DNA of 64,000 nucleotides, taken from positions 1,116,001-1,180,000 of the forward strand of contig NZ_CP168083.1 in assembly GCF_049478495.1 (NCBI RefSeq), read 5' to 3'. A program made the translations under genes and the position numbers. Within the stretch, counting starts at the first letter, position 1. Every line of letters starts with the position of its first letter. The stretch comes from P36-A1 sp049478495 (GTDB lineage Bacteria > Bacillota_I > Bacilli_A > JAJDGJ01). The notes under the pieces were generated by a model. It did no database searches and was not told the DNA's origin. It saw only the letters and a list, made by a program, of their open reading frames with translations. Of the stretch, positions 35,588 through 44,384 are shown one piece after another.

Positions 35588-35854
35588 TTATCTTCTTAAT
35601 CCTAATGCTTTGATTAATTCACGATATCTAGCTACATCTTTATTTTTTAAGTAAGCAAGAAGATTTCTTCTTTTACCTACTAATTTTAATAATCCACGGT
35701 TTGAGTGGAAATCATGTTTGTGCTCTTTAAAGTGAACGTTAAGATTGTTGATTCTTTCAGTAAGAATTGCAATTTGCACCTCTGCACTTCCAGTATCTTT
35801 TTCATCTTGACCAAATTGTTTGATTAGTTCTGATTTTTTTTGTTTAGTAATCAT
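35588..35854 (-). CDS. rpsO: Ribosomal protein S15
   Basis: An 88-residue primary 16S rRNA-binding protein of the small subunit. DTGSAEVQIAILTERINNLNVHFKEHKHDFHSNRGLL and VGKRRNLLAYLK are diagnostic. The start ATG at 35852-35854 follows AAAGGAGAA; a longer frame beginning 45 bases upstream would add a non-homologous tail. The gene has a strong promoter and a structured leader in which S15 may repress its own translation. Confidence 0.97.
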   Translation of the reverse strand: MITKQKKSELIKQFGQDEKDTGSAEVQIAILTERINNLNVHFKEHKHDFHSNRGLLKLVGKRRNLLAYLKNKDVARYRELIKALGLRR

Positions 35855-35860
35855 TTTTGT

Positions 35861-35932
35861 TTCTCCTTTAATTTTGAATTTAAGCCTACGACCTAGCAAG
35901 TAATATGGAGTTATTAAAGGCCAAGTTCTAGG
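35861..35932 (-). promoter_or_regulatory. Putative S15 autoregulatory leader
   Basis: On the minus strand CCTAGAACTTGG near the transcript start can pair with the downstream CTAGG of GCTAGGTCG, and other short pairings are possible before the ribosome site. Known rpsO leaders fold into structures bound by S15. The exact fold was not established. Confidence 0.4.
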
Positions 35933-35940
35933 ACATTAAT

Positions 35941-35969
35941 ATTATACTAAAATATTAGAACAATAGCAA
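35941..35969 (-). promoter_or_regulatory. Sigma-A promoter of rpsO
   Basis: Minus-strand TTGCTA (complement of 35964-35969), 17 bases, TATAAT (complement of 35941-35946). Confidence 0.8.
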
Positions 35970-35975
35970 TGTATT

Positions 35976-37454
35976 TTATATTTGTTCAATCTCTTGTTCA
36001 AAATCAATAGAAGTATTTAATTTTCTATTTTCTAATTCTTTTGCAAGTGCAATTAATTTTTTCTGTGGTCCACCTATTAATATTTTATCTCCTAGTAATA
36101 ATTTTGTATTACCTTTAGGTGTAATAATTTTATTGTTTCTTCTTATCATTATAATTAATACTTCTTCTGGTATATCAAAATCAATAATCTTTTTATTTAA
36201 AGCTGGTGATGTTGGTGTAATATCTACTTCTAGTAACTGAGCTGAAATTGTTCCATCTTCTGCATAGAAGTTTGTTAAGTTATTGACATCATCACTTACT
36301 AAATCTAATTTTTTAGCTAATGGCACAAATAGTGTACCTTGAAAAACGACTGATAGTAGTGCTACAACAAATACAACATTAAAGTACCAATCAGCATTAT
36401 CTAAGTTTGCAGTTAAAGTGTATGTTGCAAATACGATAGAGGCAGCACCTCTAAATCCTGCCCAGGATATTAGTATTTTTTGCTTAAAGTCATATCTTTT
36501 AAAGAAATGTAAGATTAGAAATACTACAATTGGTCTTACAACAAAAAACATAAAGAAAGCTACTATTACCCCATCTAATAGATGTTCTTTCATAGTACTT
36601 GGAAATGATAACAATCCTAGAGTTATAAACAGTAATATTTGCATTAACCAAGTTAATCCATCAAAGTATTTAATCATTGAAAAACGGTGTACAATTCTTG
36701 AATTACCTATTACAATACCGGTAAAGTAAACAGCTAAAAAGCCATTACCCCCAAGTGCACTTGTAATTGAATAAGATAATAAAGCAATTGATATTAACAA
36801 AATAGAATACAAACCATCTATTTCTAAGTTAATCTTATTGATTAAATAAACTCCAAGTTTACCTATGCCTAATCCAAGTATTATTGCTACTACTATTTGA
36901 ACTATTAAAGTTAAAAAGATATTTTGTGACTTAGCTAGTTCTATAGCAATAAAAATAGTTGTTAACATATAAGCAGTCGGGTCATTTGATCCACTTTCTA
37001 TTTCTAATAAGTAATTTAAATTATTTTTCAAATTTAAATTGTGTGAATTTAAAATAGAAAATATACTAGCAGCATCTGTTGAACCAAGGATTGATCCTAA
37101 TATTAATCCTTGAACTAAAGTTAATCCAAAAATAATATGAATTAAATACCCTAGAAATAATGCTGTTAATGCTACACCTAAACTAGCAAGTACTCCTGCT
37201 GGTAAAGCTGTTGATTTAGCTTTTTTCCAGTCTAGTCCAAATCCACCATAAAACATTATAAAAACTAAAGCAACATTACAAATTTGTTCTGCTAAATCTG
37301 CATTATCAAAGTATATTAAACCTGAAATATCACTTCCTAAAAACATACCTAATCCTAAAAACAATACAAGTGTAGGCATTCCAAATTTATACATTACTTT
37401 ACTTGAAACACAACAAAACAATAATACCAAACCTATTCCTAATAATATATTCAT
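35976..37454 (-). CDS. CPA1-type potassium/proton antiporter with RCK_C domain
   Basis: A 492-residue membrane exchanger of the NhaP2/CvrA type. About 12 helices cover residues 1-385, with the ion-binding region LGSTDAASIFSIL, YLLEIESGSNDPTAYML and ISWAGFRGAASIVFATYTL. A C-terminal TrkA-C/RCK_C domain (about 405-480: VLIIMIRRNNKIITPKGNTKLLLGDKILIGG) is typical of K+/H+ antiporters regulated by a ligand. It probably exports K+ or Na+ in exchange for protons. AGGAGG stands before the ATG. Single gene. Confidence 0.92.
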   Translation of the reverse strand: MNILLGIGLVLLFCCVSSKVMYKFGMPTLVLFLGLGMFLGSDISGLIYFDNADLAEQICNVALVFIMFYGGFGLDWKKAKSTALPAGVLASLGVALTALFLGYLIHIIFGLTLVQGLILGSILGSTDAASIFSILNSHNLNLKNNLNYLLEIESGSNDPTAYMLTTIFIAIELAKSQNIFLTLIVQIVVAIILGLGIGKLGVYLINKINLEIDGLYSILLISIALLSYSITSALGGNGFLAVYFTGIVIGNSRIVHRFSMIKYFDGLTWLMQILLFITLGLLSFPSTMKEHLLDGVIVAFFMFFVVRPIVVFLILHFFKRYDFKQKILISWAGFRGAASIVFATYTLTANLDNADWYFNVVFVVALLSVVFQGTLFVPLAKKLDLVSDDVNNLTNFYAEDGTISAQLLEVDITPTSPALNKKIIDFDIPEEVLIIMIRRNNKIITPKGNTKLLLGDKILIGGPQKKLIALAKELENRKLNTSIDFEQEIEQI

Positions 37455-37483
37455 TTAATACCTCCTTATATAATTATAACAAA

Positions 37484-37550
37484 TATAGTTAATGCTATAA
37501 AACATAAAGGCAATATATCTATTAAAATACTTTTAAAGACATTAACTATA
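37484..37550. repeat. Widely spaced 11-bp inverted repeat upstream of antiporter gene
   Basis: TATAGTTAATG (37484-37494) and CATTAACTATA (37540-37550) are perfect inverted copies 45 bases apart, in the promoter region of the antiporter. They could be two binding sites of one regulator or a stem in the leader. Confidence 0.5.
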
Positions 37551-37660
37551 CACAAACAATGATTTATATTATCTTTTTGTGTACTTTGAGTCTAATATAT
37601 ATTATATACAATTGAATAGTGCTATTATTAATCTATAAAATAAAAAAAGGAGAAATTTAA

Positions 37661-38362
37661 ATGATTAAAAAAATTGAGTATAATAATTTAGGAAGAAACA
37701 CACAACCATCTTGGCTAAATTCACATTTTCATTTTAGCTTTGCAGAGTATTATAATCCACAAAATATCAACTTTGGTGCATTAAGAGTTGTTAATGATGA
37801 TTTAGTACAACCTGGGCGTGGCTTTACTCCTCACCCTCATCAAAATATGGAAATTGTCTCATATGTAATTGAAGGGGAACTTTCTCATGCTGATAGTATG
37901 GGAAATAAACATACTTTAGTTCGTGGTAATGTACAATACATGAGTGCTGGTACTGGTGTTGTTCACAGCGAAATGAATGATAGTGATAAAATATTGCGTT
38001 TTTTCCAAATATGGATTTTACCTGATGCTGATTCACACACACCTAATTATGGTGATTATCGATTTACTTATGAAGATCGTCATAACAAACTATTACAAAT
38101 GGTATCTTCAAAAAGTGGTGATGCACCAATAAAAATAAACCAAGACATGAATATTTATAACTCTGAATTAGATAAGGATAATACATTAAGCTTTAATATT
38201 GGCAAAGATCGTCAAGCTTATATTGTTAATGCTGAAGGTTCTATCAAAGTTAATGATGTTGTCTTAAATCATGGTGATGCTGCAGAAATAGTTGAAGAAA
38301 ATATTGAAATTAAAGCAGAAGAAAATTCATTATTTGTAATATTAGAAATGGCAAAAGCTTAA
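37661..38362 (+). CDS. Pirin family protein (first of a tandem pair)
   Basis: A 233-residue bicupin of the pirin/YhaK type; some members are quercetinases, others sense redox state. The metal site is intact: His residues in FTPHPHQNMEIVSYV and the HSE of GTGVVHSEMND. The C-terminal cupin is present but lacks metal ligands, as usual. AAAGGAGAAA stands before the ATG. It is followed by a terminator and then a second pirin gene, so the pair arose by duplication but is transcribed separately. Confidence 0.9.
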   Translation: MIKKIEYNNLGRNTQPSWLNSHFHFSFAEYYNPQNINFGALRVVNDDLVQPGRGFTPHPHQNMEIVSYVIEGELSHADSMGNKHTLVRGNVQYMSAGTGVVHSEMNDSDKILRFFQIWILPDADSHTPNYGDYRFTYEDRHNKLLQMVSSKSGDAPIKINQDMNIYNSELDKDNTLSFNIGKDRQAYIVNAEGSIKVNDVVLNHGDAAEIVEENIEIKAEENSLFVILEMAKA

Positions 38363-38369
38363 TATAATC

Positions 38370-38399
38370 TTAAAACCACTTGTAAAAGTGGTTTTGTTA
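38370..38399 (+). terminator. Intrinsic terminator after first pirin gene
   Basis: AAAACCACTT / AAGTGGTTTT with a T-rich tail just past the stop at 38362. Confidence 0.75.
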
Positions 38400-38458
38400 T
38401 GCAAATCATTCTATAATTATTTTGTTATTTAGTATAATTCAATTAAGAGGTGATATAT

Positions 38459-39190
38459 ATGATAACGATACATACAAAAGAAAAATTCAAAAAAAATAAA
38501 GCACCTTTTTGGTTAGATACTTATTACCATTTTAGTTTTGCTGATTACTATGCACCTAATAAAATGAATTATGGTGTATTACAAGCTTTAAATGATGATT
38601 TAATTCTACCGATGAAAGGTTTTGATGCCCATGCTCATAAAAATATTGAAATACTAAGTTATGTTGTTAGTGGAACTTTAACTCATATTGATAATTTAAA
38701 AAATAAAACGGTTTTAAAGGCAGGATCATTACAATTTATCCATGCTGGGACTGGTATTATGCACAGTGAAAGAAACAAACAAGATACTCCTTTACAGATG
38801 ATTACTATGTTTGTTACTCCTAAACATAAAAATACTATTCCAAAGTATGATGCTATTAGTTTTACTAAGGAAGAAAGACATAATAATTTATTACATATGG
38901 TTGGTAGTGCTAAAAATGCTTTTATTAAAATTGATCAAGACATAAATTTATATGTTTGTGAAAGTGAGAAGAATAAAGAGTATAATTTAGAAATCAAACA
39001 TAATAGACAAGCTTACATAGTATGTTTAAGTGGTGAAATATTACTAAACAATAAGATTATGTTTGAACATGATGCTGCTAGTGTTATTAGAGAAAATCTT
39101 GTTATTCAATCAACTTCTAATTGTTCATTTTTAATTATTGAGATGTTACAAGATATTGATATTAGAAACCTAAATAAATTTTTTAATTAA
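38459..39190 (+). CDS. Pirin family protein (second of a tandem pair)
   Basis: A 243-residue pirin-like bicupin, clearly homologous to the preceding gene (FHFSFADYY, ILSYVVSGTLTHID, GTGIMHSERN) but much diverged. The metal ligands are kept (GFDAHAHKN and MHSE). ATG at 38459-38461 follows AGAGGTGAT; a GTG nine bases earlier lies inside that ribosome site. Function not assigned beyond the fold. Confidence 0.88.
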   Translation: MITIHTKEKFKKNKAPFWLDTYYHFSFADYYAPNKMNYGVLQALNDDLILPMKGFDAHAHKNIEILSYVVSGTLTHIDNLKNKTVLKAGSLQFIHAGTGIMHSERNKQDTPLQMITMFVTPKHKNTIPKYDAISFTKEERHNNLLHMVGSAKNAFIKIDQDINLYVCESEKNKEYNLEIKHNRQAYIVCLSGEILLNNKIMFEHDAASVIRENLVIQSTSNCSFLIIEMLQDIDIRNLNKFFN

Positions 39191-39279
39191 TATATAACTA
39201 TACTAAAACATTTTAAATAGATAATAATTATATTTGATAAATACAACCTAGATTTAATCATAAAATAGTAGTTAAAATA

Positions 39280-39306
39280 ATAAAAAGCCCTTTATTAGGG
39301 CCTTTT
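39280..39306 (-). terminator. Intrinsic terminator after the YebC-family gene
   Basis: GCCCT (39287-39291) / AGGGC (39297-39301), flanked by A and T runs that extend the stem and give the minus-strand U-tract. Confidence 0.8.
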
Positions 39307-39307
39307 T

Positions 39308-40018
39308 CTATAAATCTATATTGTGATATACTTCTTGTACATCTTCTAGATCTTCTAAAGTATCTATTAATTTTTCAAATCCTTCAGCAGCTTCTTCATC
39401 TAATGCTATTAAATCATTTGCAAGCATTGTAATTTCAGCAACTTCAAACTCTTCAATACCTGTAGCTTTTAAAGCTTCTTGTATTTCATGAAATGCTTCT
39501 GAATTTCCATAAATCATAGTTTTTCCATCTTCGTTTTCAACATCATTCACATCAACTTCAGCTTCTAATAATTTTTCTAAAAGTTCATCTGCATCAGTTT
39601 CAGGTACGCCAAATACAGCTGTAGGACTAAACATAAATGATACTGAACCATTTACTCCTAAATTTCCATCTGCTTTTTTGAAAGCAGATCTTACTTCAGC
39701 AACTGTTCTATTAACATTGTCTGTTAATGTATCTACTATAATAGCAGAACCACTTGGACCATATCCTTCATATCTAATATCTGTATAAGATTCATCAACA
39801 CCAGATTTAGCTTTTGTTATTGCTCTATCTATAATTTCTCTTGGCACTTTATAAGTTTTAGCTTTATCTAATACTTGTCTTAAATTACGATTACTTTCTG
39901 GATCTGGATCTGGTTTTGCTGCCATATATATTTCTTTTCCAAACTTTGCATAGATTTTAGATCTATTAGCATCCTTTGCAGCTTTTGCATATTTAATGTT
40001 ATTCCATTTTCTACCCAT
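39308..40018 (-). CDS. YebC/PmpR family protein, YeeN (YebC2) type
   Basis: A 236-residue cytoplasmic protein of the YebC/TACO1 family. The start MGRKWNNIKYAKAAKDANRSKIYAKFGKEIYMAAK is that of the Bacillota YeeN branch, which has been tied to relief of ribosome stalling on proline-rich stretches, whereas the MAGHSKW branch was first described as transcriptional. NVNRTVAEVRSAFKK and the acidic C-terminal domains are present. ATG at 40016-40018 is preferred to an upstream TTG because it matches the family start. Confidence 0.93.
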   Translation of the reverse strand: MGRKWNNIKYAKAAKDANRSKIYAKFGKEIYMAAKPDPDPESNRNLRQVLDKAKTYKVPREIIDRAITKAKSGVDESYTDIRYEGYGPSGSAIIVDTLTDNVNRTVAEVRSAFKKADGNLGVNGSVSFMFSPTAVFGVPETDADELLEKLLEAEVDVNDVENEDGKTMIYGNSEAFHEIQEALKATGIEEFEVAEITMLANDLIALDEEAAEGFEKLIDTLEDLEDVQEVYHNIDL

Positions 40019-40030
40019 ATTATATTTCAA

Positions 40031-40377
40031 CTCTTTCTTATTTTTTTCATATACTATAATTTTATTATAATTTTATGTTTAATACAAGTTAGTTAAATAT
40101 CTTATTGTTTTTTAAACATATTTTTTTATACTAATAGTCCGTATATCTTAAATATTTTAAGCTAAATAATAATTTTTTATTTAATATTCATATTAATATA
40201 AGTTATAATTAATCTTTTTATCACTTATTGTTATAATTATTAATGATTTTCTTATTTAATAATATATGATTTATTTTTTTACAAAATGTGACCATATTCA
40301 AATTATGTCCATTATTATGGTTTTTTTACCTTAGGTATTATATAATAAATTAAAATACAATAAAAGAGGTGTTAACA
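40031..40377 (+). promoter_or_regulatory. Upstream region of the two-component operon
   Basis: About 340 bases without a gene, very AT-rich. GACCATA-TTCAAA-TTATGTC (around 40289-40308) and CCAT-TATT-ATGG (around 40309-40320) are short inverted repeats just before the response-regulator gene and may be its binding sites. AGAGGTG precedes the ATG at 40378. No other feature was recognised. Confidence 0.35.
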
Positions 40378-41064
40378 ATGATTAAGAAGACAATACTTAT
40401 AGTTGAAGATGAAGAAAAATTAAGGGATCTTATTATTTCAATACTAACAGATAGATATAATGTGTTTGAAGCCCAAGATGGTGAAGAAGCATATCAAATA
40501 TTTAAAGAAGAACATATTGATTTAGTTATATCAGATATTATGATGCCTAACATGGATGGTTGGGAACTATTAAAAGAAATTAGAAAAACTTCAACAGTAC
40601 CATATATTTTACTTACTGCATTAGATGATGAAGTATCTCAAATTAAAGGATATGATTTAACTGTTGATGATTATATTACAAAACCTTTCTCATTAAATGT
40701 TTTAAGAAAGAAAGTAGATGCAGTGTTTAGACGTGATTCTGTAGCCTTTGAAAATAAAGGTGTTATCGAAGCAGGTATTCTAAGAGTAGATACTGTAGGA
40801 AAAAGTGTTTATGTTGATGGTGAAGAAACTCATTTAATGCCTAAAGAGTATGATTTATTATTATTCTTTTTAGAAAATCAAAACGAAGCTTTAGATAGAG
40901 ATTATATCCTTAATACTATCTGGGGATTAGATTATGATGGTGATGAAAGAGTTGTCGATACACACATTAAGAAGTTACGTAAAAAAATTGGATTAGCTTC
41001 AGTATATATTAAAACAGTTTTTGGAACAGGATATAAATTCCAAATAGATGAAAATACATACTAG
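40378..41064 (+). CDS. OmpR-family response regulator
   Basis: A 228-residue DNA-binding response regulator. The receiver domain has the acidic pocket VEDEE, the phosphoacceptor Asp53 in SDIMMPNMDG, the switch residue in ILLTALDD, and Lys in DDYITKPF. A winged-helix output domain (about 128-224) ends with VDTHIKKLRKKIG and VFGTGYKF. ATG at 40378 is chosen over a GTG inside the ribosome site. The end overlaps the sensor kinase start by 17 bases, so the two are translationally coupled. The signal is unknown. Confidence 0.95.
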   Translation: MIKKTILIVEDEEKLRDLIISILTDRYNVFEAQDGEEAYQIFKEEHIDLVISDIMMPNMDGWELLKEIRKTSTVPYILLTALDDEVSQIKGYDLTVDDYITKPFSLNVLRKKVDAVFRRDSVAFENKGVIEAGILRVDTVGKSVYVDGEETHLMPKEYDLLLFFLENQNEALDRDYILNTIWGLDYDGDERVVDTHIKKLRKKIGLASVYIKTVFGTGYKFQIDENTY

Positions 41065-42496
41065 ATTTTTCATAACTTTCTTCTGCTTTGCCTTATTCTT
41101 TGCTTTTTCTAGCTATCTAGCTCAAGATTCCTTGTTCCAACATAACCAAGGACGTGAAGATAGTCGTATAACTCAACAATTATCAAATGTACGTGAAGGA
41201 TTAAAATCTGATGAAAATGATATTATTGACTACTTATACGAAAATCAAATTGATTTAAAAAAAGTTTACTATGATAATGCTAATAATGAAGTAAGAGTTG
41301 ATACAATTAGTTCAGCTAATTCTGAATTTTCTAACTTTTTTACACAAGAACAAAATACTAAACAAGATATTGCAGATACTTGCAAAGTCATTAATGCTAA
41401 AGAAAATGATGTCAGCATTAGTACTCCAACTAATTTTGAATCTGATTATTTAATTCAAGAGTTTTGTTTAAATGATACTTTATATATCATGACTACACAC
41501 TATGTGCAATATGGTAGTGCTATAAGATTATTACAACAATCTTATTTATTAATATTTGTTGCAACTGTTGTTGTTTCAGCAATTTTATCTTATATATTAG
41601 CACGTTATATTTCAACTCCTTTACAAAAGATAAGCTATGTTACTAAACAGATAAGTAATTTAGATTTTTCTAATAAAGTAGAAGTTGTTGGAAATGATGA
41701 AATTGGTGATTTAGCTATTAATATTAATATTTTATCTGATAAATTACAACATTCTATTAATAAATTAAAAGAAAATGTAATTGTAGAAAAAGAATCTAGA
41801 GAAAAACAAGTGCAATTATTTGCAAGTATGTCTCATGAATTGAAAACTCCTATTACTATTTTAAAAGGTACTTTAGAAGGTATTAAAGAACAAATAGGCC
41901 CATATAAAAATCCTTTTGATCATATTGATTCAATGATGGAAGAAGTCGATAATATGGAAAATTTAGTTATGAGCTTACTTAGTTATGCTAAGTTTTCAGT
42001 TAGTGATATGAAATTAACATTGAAACCTTATCACTTGGAAAAATTAATATATGATACAGTAAATCGTTTAGAATATTTATTTAGAGAAAATAAGATTGAT
42101 TTAGAAATAGTTGTTACCGATGCAATAGTTGATATTGATTTATCAAGTATGTCAATGGTCTTTAAAAATATTATTGAAAATGCTATTAGATATTCTGATA
42201 AAGGAGCTAAGATTGAGATATTTGCCTCATCTTTTTCTGATCATGTTTTAGTACAAGTATATAATCATGGCACAAATATTGATCCTGAAAGAATTATTCA
42301 TTTATTTGAACCTTTCTATCGTGCTGATGATTCAAGAATTAAATATAAAAATGGTACTGGTTTAGGTTTAACTATTGTTAAACAAATATTAGAACAACAC
42401 CATTCAACACCTAATATTTATAATATAAATAATGATGAAGAATATGCTGTTTGTTTTGAATTTATCTTACCAAAATCAAAATCTAAGGAAGTATAA
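41048..42496 (+). CDS. Sensor histidine kinase
   Basis: A 482-residue membrane kinase paired with the preceding regulator. Two membrane helices (about 6-25 and 164-186) enclose an extracytoplasmic sensor of about 138 residues with Cys112 and Cys140, which could form a disulfide. A HAMP linker (187-240) precedes HisKA with His263 in FASMSHELKTPI and the ATPase domain with NIIENAIRYS and GTGLGLTIV. The G1 box is degenerate (YNHGTNID instead of DNGxGI), which is seen in some active kinases. The ligand is unknown. A small membrane protein gene follows. Confidence 0.94.
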   Translation: MKIHTRFFITFFCFALFFAFSSYLAQDSLFQHNQGREDSRITQQLSNVREGLKSDENDIIDYLYENQIDLKKVYYDNANNEVRVDTISSANSEFSNFFTQEQNTKQDIADTCKVINAKENDVSISTPTNFESDYLIQEFCLNDTLYIMTTHYVQYGSAIRLLQQSYLLIFVATVVVSAILSYILARYISTPLQKISYVTKQISNLDFSNKVEVVGNDEIGDLAININILSDKLQHSINKLKENVIVEKESREKQVQLFASMSHELKTPITILKGTLEGIKEQIGPYKNPFDHIDSMMEEVDNMENLVMSLLSYAKFSVSDMKLTLKPYHLEKLIYDTVNRLEYLFRENKIDLEIVVTDAIVDIDLSSMSMVFKNIIENAIRYSDKGAKIEIFASSFSDHVLVQVYNHGTNIDPERIIHLFEPFYRADDSRIKYKNGTGLGLTIVKQILEQHHSTPNIYNINNDEEYAVCFEFILPKSKSKEV

Positions 42497-42525
42497 AATA
42501 CTTCCTTTTTCTTAAGGAGATTATT

Positions 42526-42867
42526 ATGAACAATGGATTACGAACAGTTTTACTTGCTATTATTATGATAGCTTCATTTACCTATGCATTTATCTTAGGA
42601 ATATTTTTAAAAGATGCCTTTTATTTCACTTTGTTAGGGTTACTAACAGGTATAATGATAATAAATCTCTTAAATGGTTTTAACAAAGTATTTCGTTTAA
42701 TTCTGTTATGGATTATTGTTGTTGCAACTATTGCATACTCTTATATCTTTGTAACTACAGCAAGTTTAGTTATGATTGCTATTATCTTAATTGTCGTAGG
42801 TGCATTAATGTCGTTTAAAATTAAAAATGAAAGTGAAGTTAATAATACTAATAATTGGTCAGCCTAA
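42526..42867 (+). CDS. Small four-helix membrane protein downstream of the two-component system
   Basis: A 113-residue hydrophobic protein with four predicted membrane helices (about 4-25, 29-49, 53-73, 78-98) and a short polar C-terminus. No family was recognised. It starts 29 bases after the kinase stop with AAGGAG before the ATG and is followed by a terminator, so it is the third gene of the operon. It could be an accessory sensor or a target of the system, but this is inference from position only. Confidence 0.75.
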   Translation: MNNGLRTVLLAIIMIASFTYAFILGIFLKDAFYFTLLGLLTGIMIINLLNGFNKVFRLILLWIIVVATIAYSYIFVTTASLVMIAIILIVVGALMSFKIKNESEVNNTNNWSA

Positions 42868-42870
42868 TCA

Positions 42871-42906
42871 AAAAAGCCTTAAACATTTATGTTTTAGGCT
42901 TTTTTA
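42871..42906. terminator. Bidirectional terminator after the two-component operon
   Basis: AAAAAGCCTTAAACA / TGTTTTAGGCTTTTT with one mismatch, flanked by A and T runs. It lies between convergent genes. Confidence 0.85.
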
Positions 42907-42925
42907 TATTAAGTATCAAAATTGA

Positions 42926-43564
42926 TTAAAGCATTTTTTTTATTTTAATTTTAGTATTTTCAAGGTCATTTGAAGTTAGTAATGGAATAAGTTTGTCTAT
43001 TTCTTCAATGCTTTTATCCCACCATTTTAATTCTAGCATTAATTCAATCAGTTCATCATCGAATCTTTTTTTAATCATTCTTGCAGGGTTTCCAACAACT
43101 ATACTATATGCTTCTACATCACTTGCTACAACACTGTTCAAACCAATTATTGCTCCATCTCCTATTTTAACACCTGCTAATATAGTGACATTTTGTCCAA
43201 TCCAAACATCATTACCAATAATAGTATCACCCTTATTTACTAAATCATCTAAACTAGGTATTTCTTGCTTCCATCCATCAAAAATATAAAATGGATAAGT
43301 TGATACAGCATTCATTTGATGATTAGCTCCATTCATTACAAAATTTACTCCTGCAGCAATTTGGGTAAACTTACCTATTATTAATTTATCATTATAAAAA
43401 TCATAGTGATGACTAACATGACTTTCAATGTCTTTATCACTAAAATATGTAAAATCACCAACAATTATATTAGGATTAGTAATCGTTGGTTTTACATAGG
43501 TTACTGATTCATTATTTTTTAGTGGATAGATAGTCATCGGATTAGGTTTTTGTTCATTTTTCAT
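42926..43564 (-). CDS. Vat-like xenobiotic O-acetyltransferase
   Basis: A 212-residue left-handed beta-helix acetyltransferase similar to the streptogramin A (Vat) and CatB-type family. KPNPMTIYPLKNNESVTYVKPTI, NIIVGDFTYFSD, DKLIIGKFTQIAAGVNFVMNGANHQM with catalytic His82, and TIIGNDVWIGQNVTI follow the Vat pattern closely. Vat enzymes acetylate streptogramin A antibiotics. Whether this divergent chromosomal copy does so, or has another substrate, cannot be told. It is a single gene with an ordinary base composition, so it is not clearly imported. Confidence 0.88.
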   Translation of the reverse strand: MKNEQKPNPMTIYPLKNNESVTYVKPTITNPNIIVGDFTYFSDKDIESHVSHHYDFYNDKLIIGKFTQIAAGVNFVMNGANHQMNAVSTYPFYIFDGWKQEIPSLDDLVNKGDTIIGNDVWIGQNVTILAGVKIGDGAIIGLNSVVASDVEAYSIVVGNPARMIKKRFDDELIELMLELKWWDKSIEEIDKLIPLLTSNDLENTKIKIKKML

Positions 43565-43593
43565 ATTATCATTCTTTCTTTTGTAATATTATT

Positions 43594-44235
43594 TTAGTCT
43601 TCTAAAAATAATAAAGAACCAATTCTAAGCATGTTAGAACCATTTTGCAAAGCTAATATATAATCATGTGACATTCCCATAGATAGATATTTAAAATCAA
43701 CATAATCATCAAACCATTGCTTAGCTAGAGCAAAAGTATTATTTACAATTGTTTTATCATCAGTTAATGGTGCCATACACATGCAGCCAACAACATTTAC
43801 ATTATCTAATGTTTTACTAAAGGCTACTAAGTCTGCTAAACCTTGTTTATCAACACCTTGCTTTGATTCTTCTTCACTTGGATTTATCTGTATTAAGATA
43901 TCCATTATCTTATTTTTTTTAAAAGCTTCATCGTTTATTGCTTTCATTAGTTTTTCATCATCTACTGAATGTATTAAAACACATCGATCAATGACATACT
44001 TTATTTTATTAGCCTGCAAACGACCAATCATATGCCAATTTGCATCTACTTCATTTAAATCATACTTATCTCTTAATTCTTGTGGACGATTTTCCCCAAG
44101 GTTACTTACACCTAATGAAACTAATTTTTTAATATCATCCATACTCTGTCTTTTAGTTACTCCAACTAAGACAACATCATCTACTGTTTTATATAATTCA
44201 ATATTCTTTCTTACTTCTTCAAGTTGTTTAATCAT
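43594..44235 (-). CDS. YggS-family pyridoxal phosphate homeostasis protein
   Basis: A 213-residue PLP-binding protein of the YggS/YlmE/PROSC family that keeps free PLP and amino-acid pools in balance. The PLP Lys is in VVLVGVTKRQ; LGENRPQEL, WHMIGRLQANKIKYV and the phosphate site YLSMGMSHDYILAL with NMLRIGSLLF are conserved. ATG at 44233-44235 with GGGAGTGG upstream matches the family start; a longer frame 69 bases upstream does not. In many Bacillota it sits near division genes, but not here. Confidence 0.93.
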   Translation of the reverse strand: MIKQLEEVRKNIELYKTVDDVVLVGVTKRQSMDDIKKLVSLGVSNLGENRPQELRDKYDLNEVDANWHMIGRLQANKIKYVIDRCVLIHSVDDEKLMKAINDEAFKKNKIMDILIQINPSEEESKQGVDKQGLADLVAFSKTLDNVNVVGCMCMAPLTDDKTIVNNTFALAKQWFDDYVDFKYLSMGMSHDYILALQNGSNMLRIGSLLFLED

Positions 44236-44384
44236 TATTACCACTCCCTTTTTTTCATTATACCAAACATTATTAGACTTTAAAACATACTTGTTAATAA
44301 TCATAGAACAATATGTTTTACTACTATAAATATAAGAGTATAATAATAGATATATATTATAGTATTTAAAGGAGAGTAAAAATT

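Noticed and set aside
43781..44329. Plus-strand frame of 182 codons opposite the PLP-homeostasis gene
   Set aside because: It is antisense to a conserved protein, and the translation is Ser/Thr-rich without domain features.
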